This document shows, in pieces, positions 16,782 to 25,739 of a DNA stretch of 41,790 nucleotides. The translations under genes and the position numbers were made by a program. This stretch comes from Bacteroidota bacterium (GTDB lineage: Bacteria; Bacteroidota; Bacteroidia; B-17B0; Aurantibacillaceae), in NCBI GenBank assembly GCA_021323535.1, contig JAJONO010000041.1:1-41790 (forward strand), in the 5' to 3' direction. Position 1 is the first letter of the stretch; each line of letters starts with the position of its first letter. The notes under the pieces were generated by a model. It was given only the letters and a program-made list of their open reading frames with translations, was not told the DNA's origin and ran no database searches.

Positions 16782-16861
16782 TGTTTTTTAATTGTTAAGT
16801 TTCAGGAATGTCGTCGGGTTACATATGTAAAATGTACGTCTGATTCACTCCGCAGACCTGC

Positions 16862-16869
16862 CAAAAATA
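16862..16869 (-). promoter_or_regulatory. Possible -7 box of the T9SS BNR gene
   Basis: TATTTTTG on the minus strand fits TAnnTTTG and would give a leader of about 75 nt. No clear -33 element is seen. Otherwise the 217-bp gap 16782-16998 holds only AT-rich sequence and a possible TAATTTGG box just before the next ATG. Confidence 0.35.
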
Positions 16870-16998
16870 TTATGCCATATTTGACAGCACAGCAGGAGTA
16901 AAATTTTACGCGAAGGGATTTACTTTCCACATATGATTCATGATTCCGGTTCAATACTTACTTTTGAATTTTCAATTTTTAATTTCTAATTTGGTAGA

Positions 16999-17520
16999 AT
17001 GGTAACACGCCCGTTTAATTTCAAGAAGTGGATCGACGAAAACCGTCATTTACTTAAACCGCCGGTTAATAACAAAGTTGTTTATAAGGATGCTGAATTC
17101 ATTGTGATGGTAGTTGGCGGTCCTAATTCAAGAAAAGATTTTCATTATAATGAAAGTGAAGAATTTTTCTACCAACTGGAAGGTGATATTGTGGTTCAGA
17201 TCCAGGAAGACGGAAAAGCGGTAGATGTTCCGATCAAAGAAGGCGATATTTTTCTTCTTCCGGCAAAAATACCTCATAACCCAAAACGCGGACCCAATAC
17301 AATAGGGCTTGTTATGGAGCGTAAACGCCGCGACGACGAGAAGGACGGCTTAATGTGGTTCTGCGAAAAATGTAATCACAAACTTCACGAAGCTTATTTT
17401 AAACTCACCGATATTCAGACACAATTTCAGACGGAGTTCAAACGTTTTTATGAAAATAAAGACATGAGAACCTGTAAAAATTGCGGACATATAATGGAGC
17501 CGCCTCCTGTTATCAGTTAA
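16999..17520 (+). CDS. nbaC: 3-hydroxyanthranilate 3,4-dioxygenase
   Basis: A 173-residue cupin dioxygenase that opens 3-hydroxyanthranilate to the precursor of quinolinate, in tryptophan breakdown or de novo NAD synthesis. The iron ligands are visible as His49 (in KDFHYNESEEFFYQ), Glu55 and His93 (AKIPHNP). A C-terminal rubredoxin-like metal site is formed by Cys122/Cys125 (CEKC) and Cys159/Cys162 (CKNC), present in the bacterial enzyme type. The length is typical. No other kynurenine genes lie nearby. Confidence 0.95.
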   Translation: MVTRPFNFKKWIDENRHLLKPPVNNKVVYKDAEFIVMVVGGPNSRKDFHYNESEEFFYQLEGDIVVQIQEDGKAVDVPIKEGDIFLLPAKIPHNPKRGPNTIGLVMERKRRDDEKDGLMWFCEKCNHKLHEAYFKLTDIQTQFQTEFKRFYENKDMRTCKNCGHIMEPPPVIS

Positions 17521-17553
17521 CCGAACCAAACAGGAAAATACCTTATCCCCTTT

Positions 17554-18627
17554 ATGAATTACAGGATACAGATTGACGGCTTACGTTTTATTGCTGTATG
17601 TGCAGTTATGATTGGCCATTGGATGGCCTGGGAAGCTTACAATCCGATATTAAAATATACCCCGTGGGGGCACGGTGTGATTCTCTTCTTCGTTATCAGT
17701 GGATTTCTTATTACCAATATTCTGCTTCATCAAAAACAGGATATCGAAGATAAAAAAACAACAATTGGCAAATCGCTGAAAATATTTTACATCCGTCGTT
17801 TCTTCAGAATTTTTCCTATTTACTATTTACTCATCTTTTTCCTTTTCTACATTAACTATCCAAAGACCAGAGAAATTTTTCCGTGGCTCGTTACTTACAC
17901 CACCAATATTTACCAAGGCATAACCAACGAATACATCGGCAACTTTAATCATTTCTGGTCGCTGGCTGTTGAAGAACAGTTCTATATTTTCTGGCCCTTT
18001 CTCATTTTTCTGATTCCAAGAAAACACCTGATGAAATTTTTTGTCATTACCATGATACTGTCGTTCGCCTCAAGGTGTTTCTGTTATGTTTACTTCCCCC
18101 ACAAATGGATGATGGGCGCTTACTTCACACCAAATCTCATGTTACCGCTTGCTTTAGGAGCAGTTCTGGCTTATGTGAAAAAATACAATGTGGTTTTCTT
18201 TTACAATTTTTTCAAACCGGTTTATGCTTACATTGCTTTGGCAGTGTATGCTGTTACATTTTATTATCTGAACCACGTTTATAAGAATGGGATTTTCAAC
18301 GGGATCTTTGACGAATACCTGGTTGCCGGTGTTAGCGCCTTCTTTGTGGCAACCGCTTCTATAAGCGGGTTCAGCGGTCCCACGAACTTTATCCTTACAA
18401 ATAAATTCTCTAATTACATTGGAAAGATCTCTTATGGTGTTTACCTCATTCACCTTTTCATTCCTAAATATTTCTTTGATGTATTTACACATACGGTGGA
18501 TTTATACACTACCAATAAAAAAACGGCCTGGGTGTGTTATTTTGTTCTTTGTTTTGCAGGAGCCGCGCTATCCTATACCATTATTGAAAAACCTATAAAC
18601 TTGTTAAAAAACAGGTTTAAATACTGA
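17554..18627 (+). CDS. Acyltransferase family 3 (OafA/YrhL-type) membrane protein
   Basis: A 357-residue integral membrane acyltransferase with about ten helices. It starts RIQIDGLRFIAVCAVMIGHW, with the family R-x-x-DGLR-x-x-A and the helix-1 histidine. It continues with VISGFLITNILL and FWSLAVEEQFYIFWP, the signature loop. Members move acetyl or other acyl groups onto sugars of O-antigen, peptidoglycan or exported lipids. There is no fused SGNH domain. It is 33 bp after nbaC and may be read with it, although function suggests a link with the glycan locus at 19.4-39 kb. Confidence 0.93.
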   Translation: MNYRIQIDGLRFIAVCAVMIGHWMAWEAYNPILKYTPWGHGVILFFVISGFLITNILLHQKQDIEDKKTTIGKSLKIFYIRRFFRIFPIYYLLIFFLFYINYPKTREIFPWLVTYTTNIYQGITNEYIGNFNHFWSLAVEEQFYIFWPFLIFLIPRKHLMKFFVITMILSFASRCFCYVYFPHKWMMGAYFTPNLMLPLALGAVLAYVKKYNVVFFYNFFKPVYAYIALAVYAVTFYYLNHVYKNGIFNGIFDEYLVAGVSAFFVATASISGFSGPTNFILTNKFSNYIGKISYGVYLIHLFIPKYFFDVFTHTVDLYTTNKKTAWVCYFVLCFAGAALSYTIIEKPINLLKNRFKY

Positions 18628-18658
18628 TAATTCGGAAGCTCTTCTGCCCTAAAATCAC

Positions 18659-18666
18659 TATCTTTG
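18659..18666 (+). promoter_or_regulatory. -7 box of purQ
   Basis: TATCTTTG matches TAnnTTTG, 18 bp before the ATG. Its closing TTG is in frame with purQ and is an unlikely start. Confidence 0.6.
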
Positions 18667-18684
18667 TACCCTAAAATTATTCCG

Positions 18685-19377
18685 ATGAAATTTGGCGTTG
18701 TAGTATTCCCCGGCTCTAATTGCGATGAAGATATGGTGTATGTCCTTAAGAACATTATGGGGCAGGACACAGTAAAATTATGGCACAAAAACACCGACCT
18801 GGAAGGTTGTACCCACATTATTTTACCAGGTGGTTTTTCTTATGGCGATTACCTGAGAAGCGGCGCCATTGCCAGGTTTTCTCCTATAATGGAAAAAGTA
18901 GTTGAGCATGCCAACAAAGGCGGATTTGTTTTTGGGGTATGTAACGGTTTCCAGGTGCTTTGCGAAAGTGGTTTATTACCCGGCGCTTTACTCCATAATG
19001 AAACCCGCAAGTTCATCTGTAAAAATGTTTACATCAAAGCCGAGAACAACTCTACAACAATTACCTCAAAAGTTCCTCTCAACAAGGCATTAAAAATTCC
19101 GATCGCTCATGGTGAAGGGAAATATTACGCTGACGCTAACACAATAAAAAAGCTAACTGAGAATGGACAGATCCTTTTCAGATATTGTGATGAAAACGGA
19201 AATACATCAATAGAAGCTAATCCAAATGGCGCCACCGATAACATCGCAGGAGTTTGTAACGCCGGCAAAAATGTTTTTGGAATGATGCCACATCCTGAAA
19301 GAGCTTCCGATAAAGAATTAGGTAACGAAGATGGAAGGTTTCTGTTCGAAAGTATAATGGAAGCGATACTGGCTTAA
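18685..19377 (+). CDS. purQ: Phosphoribosylformylglycinamidine synthase, glutaminase subunit
   Basis: A 230-residue class I glutamine amidotransferase that supplies ammonia to PurL in purine synthesis. It has [19 protein letters not shown], the nucleophile cysteine in [19 protein letters not shown], and the His/Glu of the triad in [11 protein letters not shown] separate PurQ implies the split PurS/PurQ/PurL form of the enzyme, whereas many Bacteroidota carry a single long PurL. Start is ATG at 18685. The next gene begins 17 bp later. Confidence 0.97.
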   Translation: MKFGVVVFPGSNCDEDMVYVLKNIMGQDTVKLWHKNTDLEGCTHIILPGGFSYGDYLRSGAIARFSPIMEKVVEHANKGGFVFGVCNGFQVLCESGLLPGALLHNETRKFICKNVYIKAENNSTTITSKVPLNKALKIPIAHGEGKYYADANTIKKLTENGQILFRYCDENGNTSIEANPNGATDNIAGVCNAGKNVFGMMPHPERASDKELGNEDGRFLFESIMEAILA

Positions 19378-19394
19378 TTTTATTTTAAGTCTTT

Positions 19395-22127
19395 GTGAAT
19401 TTTGGGAATAAAATAAAAGAACATCTCAAAAATCCTTATTCGCTTTTTTTCTTAGTCAATCTTCTTTTATTTACAATCTTCTTAATTTTAAATTTAACCC
19501 TTCCTTTAGATGATGGAAGGTGGAGGGCCTATCACGATTGCCTTGATTATCTTAGTCTTTCAGGAACCGACCTTAACTATAATTTTATTTTTCCTGTTAA
19601 GAATGGTTACGCTTATCCGCACGGATTTACGGTTCCGCTTTTTTATAAGCTCTGGGGGCCCAATGTAAGTAATATCATAATTGGCCAGAGGATTGTTTAC
19701 ACCATAAGCGTGGCGGTATTTGCATACTGTACACATCATTTATTCAGTAAAAGATATTTAAAATACCTCTGGAGCCTTTCGTGCTACGTTGTTTTATCAA
19801 GCTGGGCCTGCCTCGAATGGAGCCAGTTTCCGCTTTCTGAATCCCTTGGACACAGCCTTACCTTATTGTGGCTGGCCACCCTGATTTATTATGAGAATAA
19901 ACCTTCACGGGTAGTTCTTATCTTAAACCTGCTTATTCTTATTTTCCTGTTCTTTTCAAGAGATAATATTCCGTATATCGTTCTTACAATTTACGTTCTT
20001 ATACTTCTTGTGAAACTCGTGACAAGAAAAAAAATAAGAGCCACACTTATTTCCCTGTGCTTTGCAATTGCCATTTTTTTGGTGCATAATAAATCGGTAA
20101 TAGCCGGAGAAAGACATCGCCTGCCCCTCACCAATACAATTGCGGTGCGTATCGCTTCCAATCCTGATTACCTTGCGTGGTTCAAAAAAGAGGGAATGCC
20201 CATGGCCGACGAAATAGGGAAGAATTTTGTTGGGATAGATCCGGATGGCTGGAACAGAGAAAAAGTTTACAATATGTACGATGATTCGACCTACAAGCCT
20301 TTCTTTAAATGGGTGGTGGAACACGGAAAACCCACTTATGTAAAATTCATGCTCACGCATCCCTCCTATTTATTTCTTTTTCACGAGGACTGGAGTAAAA
20401 TGAATAAAAAACTATTTAACGACAACAACTTTTTCTTTGGCGACATGCAGGGATATACTGCCGTTTTTCCAGCAAAACTTTTCCTTTTTCCTCCAGAGTC
20501 ACTTTTGATCCTTTTTTTACTCAGCCTGCCTCTTATTCTAATCTCGAGACTTCATCTTTACAATTTTGGTGTTTTATTACTATCGCTGCTTGCTATGCTG
20601 CTTATCAATTACAACTCAGATGCGTTTGAAGTAAGCAGGCACATGTATCTCAATTTTTTCATAAGAGAACTTCTGGGTTTCCTGTTTATCTTCTTTATTC
20701 TGGATAATCTTGCAGGATATCAGAAAACAGTAACTTATTTAAAAAATTTAAAAACAAATCCTGAAACAAAAGAACGTTTAAAGAAATTGCTTCCCCTTTT
20801 AGTCAACCTTCTTCTTTTTGTTCTTTTCCTGATTTTTAATCTCAGTATTCCTTATGATGATAATCAATGGAGGTCCTTTCCTGATAGTTATGATTATCTT
20901 TCGCAGACTTCAAAAGACATTAATTATGACTTTTTCTTTCCAGTAAAAAACAGCTTGGCTTTTCCAAGGGGATTTACTGTTCCGCTTCTTTATAAATTCT
21001 TTGGATTATTCGGGCAACATGTAAATAACATCGTCAACTGCCAGATCATTTTATACTCTATAAGCGTGGCCGTATTCGCTTATTGCACCCAACACCTGTT
21101 TAAAAAAACATACCTTAAATATCTCTGGTGCATAGCCTGTTATATTGTTCTTGCGGCATGGTCCAATCTGGGATGGACACAACTGCCAGTTTCAGAATCA
21201 ATTTCCATGAGCCTGTTTTTATTATGGCTGGCCACATATATTTATCTTGAAAATAAAAAATCAACTCTCCTCCTCATTTTTAACCTGTTTGTTCTTACGC
21301 TTTTATTTTTCTCACGTGATAACATGCCATATCTGATACTTTGTATTTATGTTTTGCATCTGGGGATAAAACTTGTACTAAAACAAAAAATTACAAGGAC
21401 CTTCGTTTCATTGTGTTTCGCAATTCTGGTATTTATGGTACATAACAAGTCTGTTACCAATGGAGAACGCCATCGTCTTCCTTTAGTAAACACCATTGTT
21501 GTGCGGATCGTTTCACAACCTGAATATCTCAATTGGTTTAAAGATCAGGGAATGCCAATGGCTGAGATACTCAAAAGAAACTTTCCAAATATTAATCCGG
21601 ATGATGAGAGCCACATCAAAGTTTATAACATGTATCCTGATTCGAGCTACAAGCCTTTTTTTGATTGGGTAAATCGTGACGGTAAATCAAAATACATAAA
21701 ATTTATGCTCACTCACTTTTCTTATCTGCTTCTTTTGGAAGAAGACTGGAGCAAAATGGATAAAAAATTGTTTTTTGACAACAGTTTTTATTTTGGAGAA
21801 ATGCGGGGCTATAGTGCTGTTTTTCCATCTAAATTATTCCTGTTTCCACCCGATTCTTTACTCGTGCTCTTCATACTAGCCATTCCACTTTTGTTTGTCT
21901 CGCGGACCCATCTCCTCAATTTCATTTTGCTTATTTTTTCCCTCGCTGCCATGTTATTGATCAATTATAATTCTGATACTTTTGAGGTTGGAAGGCATAT
22001 GTACCTTAATTTTTTTATAAGAGAACTTCTCGGTTTCTTGTTGATATTCTTTATTCTTGATAATTTAGCCGCATACCCTAAAATTGGAGTGTACTTAAAA
22101 AAACGTTTTCCGAATTTAATTACATAA
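19395..22127 (+). CDS. Tandem-duplicated polytopic membrane protein, GT-C-like
   Basis: A 910-residue protein made of two homologous halves in one frame. The repeat period is about 449-452 residues. PLDDGRW at residues 37-43 recurs as PYDDNQW at 486-492. FPVKN(G)YAYPHGFTVPL recurs as FPVKNSLAFPRGFTVPL; VHNKSVIAGERHRLPL recurs as VHNKSVTNGERHRLPL; HMYLNFFIRELLGFL occurs in both. Each half has about nine or ten helices and an early Asp-Asp in the first loop, as in GT-C glycosyltransferases that use polyprenyl-phosphate sugars. Identity between halves looks near 60% by eye. The start is GTG at 19395; no ATG is available. The target is unknown, and the GT-C assignment is inferred from topology and DD. 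Confidence 0.75.
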   Translation: MNFGNKIKEHLKNPYSLFFLVNLLLFTIFLILNLTLPLDDGRWRAYHDCLDYLSLSGTDLNYNFIFPVKNGYAYPHGFTVPLFYKLWGPNVSNIIIGQRIVYTISVAVFAYCTHHLFSKRYLKYLWSLSCYVVLSSWACLEWSQFPLSESLGHSLTLLWLATLIYYENKPSRVVLILNLLILIFLFFSRDNIPYIVLTIYVLILLVKLVTRKKIRATLISLCFAIAIFLVHNKSVIAGERHRLPLTNTIAVRIASNPDYLAWFKKEGMPMADEIGKNFVGIDPDGWNREKVYNMYDDSTYKPFFKWVVEHGKPTYVKFMLTHPSYLFLFHEDWSKMNKKLFNDNNFFFGDMQGYTAVFPAKLFLFPPESLLILFLLSLPLILISRLHLYNFGVLLLSLLAMLLINYNSDAFEVSRHMYLNFFIRELLGFLFIFFILDNLAGYQKTVTYLKNLKTNPETKERLKKLLPLLVNLLLFVLFLIFNLSIPYDDNQWRSFPDSYDYLSQTSKDINYDFFFPVKNSLAFPRGFTVPLLYKFFGLFGQHVNNIVNCQIILYSISVAVFAYCTQHLFKKTYLKYLWCIACYIVLAAWSNLGWTQLPVSESISMSLFLLWLATYIYLENKKSTLLLIFNLFVLTLLFFSRDNMPYLILCIYVLHLGIKLVLKQKITRTFVSLCFAILVFMVHNKSVTNGERHRLPLVNTIVVRIVSQPEYLNWFKDQGMPMAEILKRNFPNINPDDESHIKVYNMYPDSSYKPFFDWVNRDGKSKYIKFMLTHFSYLLLLEEDWSKMDKKLFFDNSFYFGEMRGYSAVFPSKLFLFPPDSLLVLFILAIPLLFVSRTHLLNFILLIFSLAAMLLINYNSDTFEVGRHMYLNFFIRELLGFLLIFFILDNLAAYPKIGVYLKKRFPNLIT

Positions 22128-22158
22128 AAATCTGACATTATAATTAACCAATAAAAAA

Positions 22159-23721
22159 TTGAAGAAGCTCTTGACATATTTTAAAACGCATTGGTTCGCT
22201 ATCTTAGTGTTAATGGCTGGGCTTCATATTGTCTTTTTTCAGGTGTATGGTTATGATCTGAAAAATATTGCGGGAGATCTGGGAGATTCGCGTTTTATCA
22301 TTGCCATTACCGAATACAACCATCAGTGGTTTACTGGTAATTATGACAATTACTGGGATGGTTTTTTCTTTTTTCCTGAAAAGGAGGGGATAAGTTATTC
22401 GGATAATTTATTAGGGATAACTCCGTTTTATTCTTTAGCCAGATTGTTTAGCGGCGGAAATGTACTCACCGCGTTTCAACTACTTCTTGTACTTTGTCAT
22501 GTACTTAATTTCTGGGCATGTTACTGGACCTTCTCAAAAATTTCAGGGAACCGATTTGGAGCAGCGGCCGGAGCATTCATTTTTGCATTCAGTATTGCTC
22601 TCAATGGCATTCACAATCACCCGCAGTTTACATTCAGGTTCTGTATCCCTTTATTTTTTTATTTCCTGTATTTGTATCTCAGTGATAAAAAACTCAAAAA
22701 CGCGATATATGCTGCTCTTATGCTGCTTTGTCAATTTTACCTGGGCGCATATCTGGGTACTTTCCTTATGGTCATTGGAGGCTTCTTTGCTCTATGTTAT
22801 CTTGTGGTTAATAAAGTAAATCTCAAAGACCTTAAGCGTATTTTTATTCATGGGGTGAGTATCGGGCCCGTTATAATAGCATTAATGGCACCATTGCTCT
22901 ATTTTTATTACAGGCGTGTAAAAATTACTGGCTTCTACGCCACGTACGATCATTTTATGGAAACCGTTCCAAGATTTTCTTCCTATTTTAAATCTTTTCC
23001 AGGATCATTATTATGGGCAGGGCTCGAAAAAACCGATGTTCACAGTATTTTCTCGTGGCAACATTATTTGTTTCCCGGGGTAATAGTCCTCGTGTCAATA
23101 CTTGCCGGGATTTATTTTGCATTCAGAAAAGATAAACTTTACCTCCTTCTCATTGCTACGATTACATTGTTTTTATGTTTTACAATCTGGTATGATGGTC
23201 ACACCATGTACGGGTTTATTATGAAGATTCCGGGAATAAAAACCGCAAGAGTGGTTACACGTTTTATTACTGTATTTATTTTTTTTGCAGCATGGCTCGT
23301 TTGTTTGAACGCCAACAAATTAACACAGTCTTCATCTAAACCGTGGCGCCTGATTGCTGCCATGCTGATTGCTTTTATGATTGCTGCCGATAATTTTTGT
23401 TTTAGTTCGGGATTCAGAACCTTCTCTAAAAAAGACTGTGAAGATCGGGTTAACCTGGTTGTAGACAAAGTAAAGAATGCCCCCGGAAGCCACAGCAAAG
23501 AAGCATTTGCTTACATTCCAGGAATAAAAGAAAACAGTCACTTTTATCACCTCGATGCCATGCTTGCCGCCCTGGAACTTAAGAAAAAAACAGTGAATGG
23601 TTATTCGAGTTCATGCAACAGATATTACGGGCCAGTATGGACCAACATTGATTCGGTTAGTGTTGATTTCTGGTGCCGGCACATGAATTATCCGACAGAT
23701 TCTGTTTTACTTGTAAAATAA
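22159..23721 (+). CDS. Polytopic membrane protein, GT-C/YfhO-like
   Basis: A 520-residue membrane protein with about eleven helices. The first loop holds AGDLGDSRFIIAITEYNHQW with acidic residues in the GT-C catalytic position, and GFFFFPEKEGISYSDNLLGI, seen in GT-C-like and YfhO-like families. A soluble C-terminal domain of about 85 residues follows (ENSHFYHLDAMLAALELKKK, then NGYSSSCNRYYGP). The start appears to be TTG at 22159 after an A-rich stretch. It is 31 bp after the 910-residue gene, probably the same transcript, and converges with the GNAT gene 10 bp away. Confidence 0.7.
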   Translation: MKKLLTYFKTHWFAILVLMAGLHIVFFQVYGYDLKNIAGDLGDSRFIIAITEYNHQWFTGNYDNYWDGFFFFPEKEGISYSDNLLGITPFYSLARLFSGGNVLTAFQLLLVLCHVLNFWACYWTFSKISGNRFGAAAGAFIFAFSIALNGIHNHPQFTFRFCIPLFFYFLYLYLSDKKLKNAIYAALMLLCQFYLGAYLGTFLMVIGGFFALCYLVVNKVNLKDLKRIFIHGVSIGPVIIALMAPLLYFYYRRVKITGFYATYDHFMETVPRFSSYFKSFPGSLLWAGLEKTDVHSIFSWQHYLFPGVIVLVSILAGIYFAFRKDKLYLLLIATITLFLCFTIWYDGHTMYGFIMKIPGIKTARVVTRFITVFIFFAAWLVCLNANKLTQSSSKPWRLIAAMLIAFMIAADNFCFSSGFRTFSKKDCEDRVNLVVDKVKNAPGSHSKEAFAYIPGIKENSHFYHLDAMLAALELKKKTVNGYSSSCNRYYGPVWTNIDSVSVDFWCRHMNYPTDSVLLVK

Positions 23722-23731
23722 AGACAGGGAA

Positions 23732-24559
23732 TTAATACGCGTCAAAATCAGTCAGCTCAAAAAAAGTAGTGTTCTTGTCTACTTTCATTTCGTAGCCACC
23801 CAGCGTTTTAAATATCAGGTTCAGCGGCGATGGTTTCAGTTTATCGGGTAGGCGGAACTTCACTCCCCTTTCAAAATTTTTCATATTTAACCCGATTGCC
23901 ATCTTAAATATGGATCCTTTGTTGCTTAATGCAACTCCGGCAAATTCTTTTCTCTCACTTAAAATGGCATCAATAAAACCAATGTGTGTGCGTGAAGTAA
24001 CGGCCTGCTTATTTTTAAAATATTTTGTCTCGGGATTATTCACCCTCCATTGTACTTTTTTTTCATCCCATGCTTCGCGAAAATAATTTACAGGATCGTT
24101 CGCTGAAGATAACTTTCCCGGAAAAATGTATACATCAAGAGGAGCCACCACTTTAAACCCGAGGCGTTTCAGGTAACCATCGGTAGTATTCTGGTTTGCA
24201 ACACCTGTAACAAATTTGTAACCCAATTCTGCAGCGTAATCATAGGTCATTGCGGCAAGTTTCGTGAAAAGGCCCTTTCCCCTGTGATCATTATGTGTAG
24301 CAACGTTAAGCGCAAGTATTCCTTTTACAATTTGTCCATTATAGAAATACTCTGTAGGAAGTGCCACATAATGCGCGATCAGTTTTCCGTCATAATAAGC
24401 ATCGTATCCAACCACTTTGCCCGAAGGATTCTGATTGTATTGCCAGTCGAGAAAAGCGGGCGTATATTTTTTTGTTTCTGTAAATACTTCTGTCAGCAAC
24501 TCCGAATAAGATTGAATCTTTTCTTTACTGACTTCTGTTTTTGAAAACGTATATTCCAT
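23732..24559 (-). CDS. GNAT-family N-acyltransferase
   Basis: A 275-residue protein. The N-terminal 150 residues are a GNAT fold with the acyl-CoA loop NDHRGKGLFTKLAAMTYDYA, followed by VTGVANQNTTDGYLKRLGFK. The remaining residues form a second, GNAT-like or substrate-binding part. The ATG directly follows the deacetylase stop (TAAATG). With that neighbour it could acylate an amine exposed on a sugar, but acetylation of a small metabolite is also possible. Confidence 0.8.
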   Translation of the reverse strand: MEYTFSKTEVSKEKIQSYSELLTEVFTETKKYTPAFLDWQYNQNPSGKVVGYDAYYDGKLIAHYVALPTEYFYNGQIVKGILALNVATHNDHRGKGLFTKLAAMTYDYAAELGYKFVTGVANQNTTDGYLKRLGFKVVAPLDVYIFPGKLSSANDPVNYFREAWDEKKVQWRVNNPETKYFKNKQAVTSRTHIGFIDAILSERKEFAGVALSNKGSIFKMAIGLNMKNFERGVKFRLPDKLKPSPLNLIFKTLGGYEMKVDKNTTFFELTDFDAY

Positions 24560-25384
24560 TTAAATAGTTTTTAAGTAATCCTGGTATGTCATTATTTTTA
24601 CATCCATCTTTAACAAAGCATCCAGCCTGTTGATCAGGTTTTTCCTGTTATAATACATCAAAAAATTATAGAAGCGGCTGTTATTAATTCCCGCGTGCAT
24701 ATAATGTTCCTGTTCGGTATCAAGATCGTAAGGATGAAAATAACTAAGCACAGGTTCTGAGCTTGCGAATCGTTTTTGAAAAGATTGTCGTATAAAGAAA
24801 AAAGGAAGACAACGGAAATAAACTCCTCCGGCGAACGGAATTGTAAGTGGCCCGAATTTATTGAGTGACATTGGTATTTCAACTATAGAGTTGTTCACCT
24901 GCTTTTTACTTTGTCCGAATTCCTGCCAGCCATACAGTGGATTTTGTGCGGGTAGCACCGAGCTTGAATAGGTAATTCCACAGGCAGCCATCACATCGTA
25001 GGCCCATTGCGTTTCTTTTGTAAGCGAAAATACTGGCGCCCTGAACCCTGTCACAGATGATGCTCCGCACTTATAAAGCGCCTCTATGTTTTTTTCAAGA
25101 TCCTTTTTAAATGATTCAGGATTCTGCTTGTTCAATGGAACATGGTTCCAGGTATGACAGGCAAGCTCATGCCCTTCATCAATGATTTTTCGTATAAGGT
25201 CAGGATATTTTTCCGCGACTTCTCCAACCGTAAAGAACGTGCAATTGAAGCCTGTTTTTTTGAGCCAGTCGAGATAGATTTTCGTATTGGCCACTACCCT
25301 GTCTTTATATTGATGGCCGTTAACTACGCCAACACGGGCGTCTTCAAGATCGATACTAAAAAGAAATATGTTCTTAGCTTTCAA
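24560..25384 (-). CDS. Polysaccharide deacetylase, NodB type
   Basis: A 274-residue NodB-fold carbohydrate de-N-acetylase. FSIDLEDARVG holds the catalytic and metal aspartates, HELACHTWNHVPL holds the metal histidines (HxxxH), and VTGFRAPVFSLT is motif 3. A C-terminal extension (SYFHPYDLDTEQEH) resembles the DUF3473 type found with lipid-linked exopolysaccharides. There is no signal peptide, so it probably acts on the cytoplasmic face on an activated sugar or lipid-linked intermediate. Its start overlaps the DUF2304 gene by 11 bp. Confidence 0.9.
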   Translation of the reverse strand: MKAKNIFLFSIDLEDARVGVVNGHQYKDRVVANTKIYLDWLKKTGFNCTFFTVGEVAEKYPDLIRKIIDEGHELACHTWNHVPLNKQNPESFKKDLEKNIEALYKCGASSVTGFRAPVFSLTKETQWAYDVMAACGITYSSSVLPAQNPLYGWQEFGQSKKQVNNSIVEIPMSLNKFGPLTIPFAGGVYFRCLPFFFIRQSFQKRFASSEPVLSYFHPYDLDTEQEHYMHAGINNSRFYNFLMYYNRKNLINRLDALLKMDVKIMTYQDYLKTI

Positions 25385-25739
25385 GTTTCTTTTTCTCCAG
25401 TTCCAGTTTCATCAGCGCGTGTTCCTGGGTAAGGTCCTTAATTTGTTTTTGAAGTCTTGAATTGGTAACTGATAAATGCACCAGGAAAATAATAATAGCA
25501 AAGATTGCGGCAAGAAAAATAAGTGCGGGAGCGTAATAAATGCCCAGCATTTTAGCTACAATATCAAGGCCGTTCCTCCAGATGGCAAACACCAGTAATA
25601 ACAATGTGCAGGCAATCCATACAATAGAATATTCTTCGCGTAATTTTCCTTTAACGATGAGCCGGAAAATAAAAAACATAAACAGCAGTGAGCCAATGAT
25701 GCTCAGCAATTGTATTTTAAATGGTACGACGTTTTCCAT
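25374..25739 (-). CDS. DUF2304 membrane protein
   Basis: A 121-residue protein with three predicted helices, the DUF2304 block KGKLREEYSIVWIACTLLLL then FAIWRNGLDIVAKMLGIYY, and a C-terminal coiled coil (QKQIKDLTQEHALMKLELEK). The family is found beside DPM-like glycosyltransferases and is thought to anchor or regulate them. It overlaps the GT2 gene by 23 bp in another frame, which fits coupled production of the two proteins. Confidence 0.9.
   Translation of the reverse strand: MENVVPFKIQLLSIIGSLLFMFFIFRLIVKGKLREEYSIVWIACTLLLLVFAIWRNGLDIVAKMLGIYYAPALIFLAAIFAIIIFLVHLSVTNSRLQKQIKDLTQEHALMKLELEKKKLES

Noticed and set aside
16940-16996. AT-rich run with repeated AATTTT units before nbaC
   Set aside because: Short and simple in composition; I could not define stable repeat units or hairpin arms.
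18664-18684. TTG start of purQ seven codons upstream
   Set aside because: The TTG is the end of a TAnnTTTG promoter box; ATG at 18685 matches the usual PurQ N-terminus.
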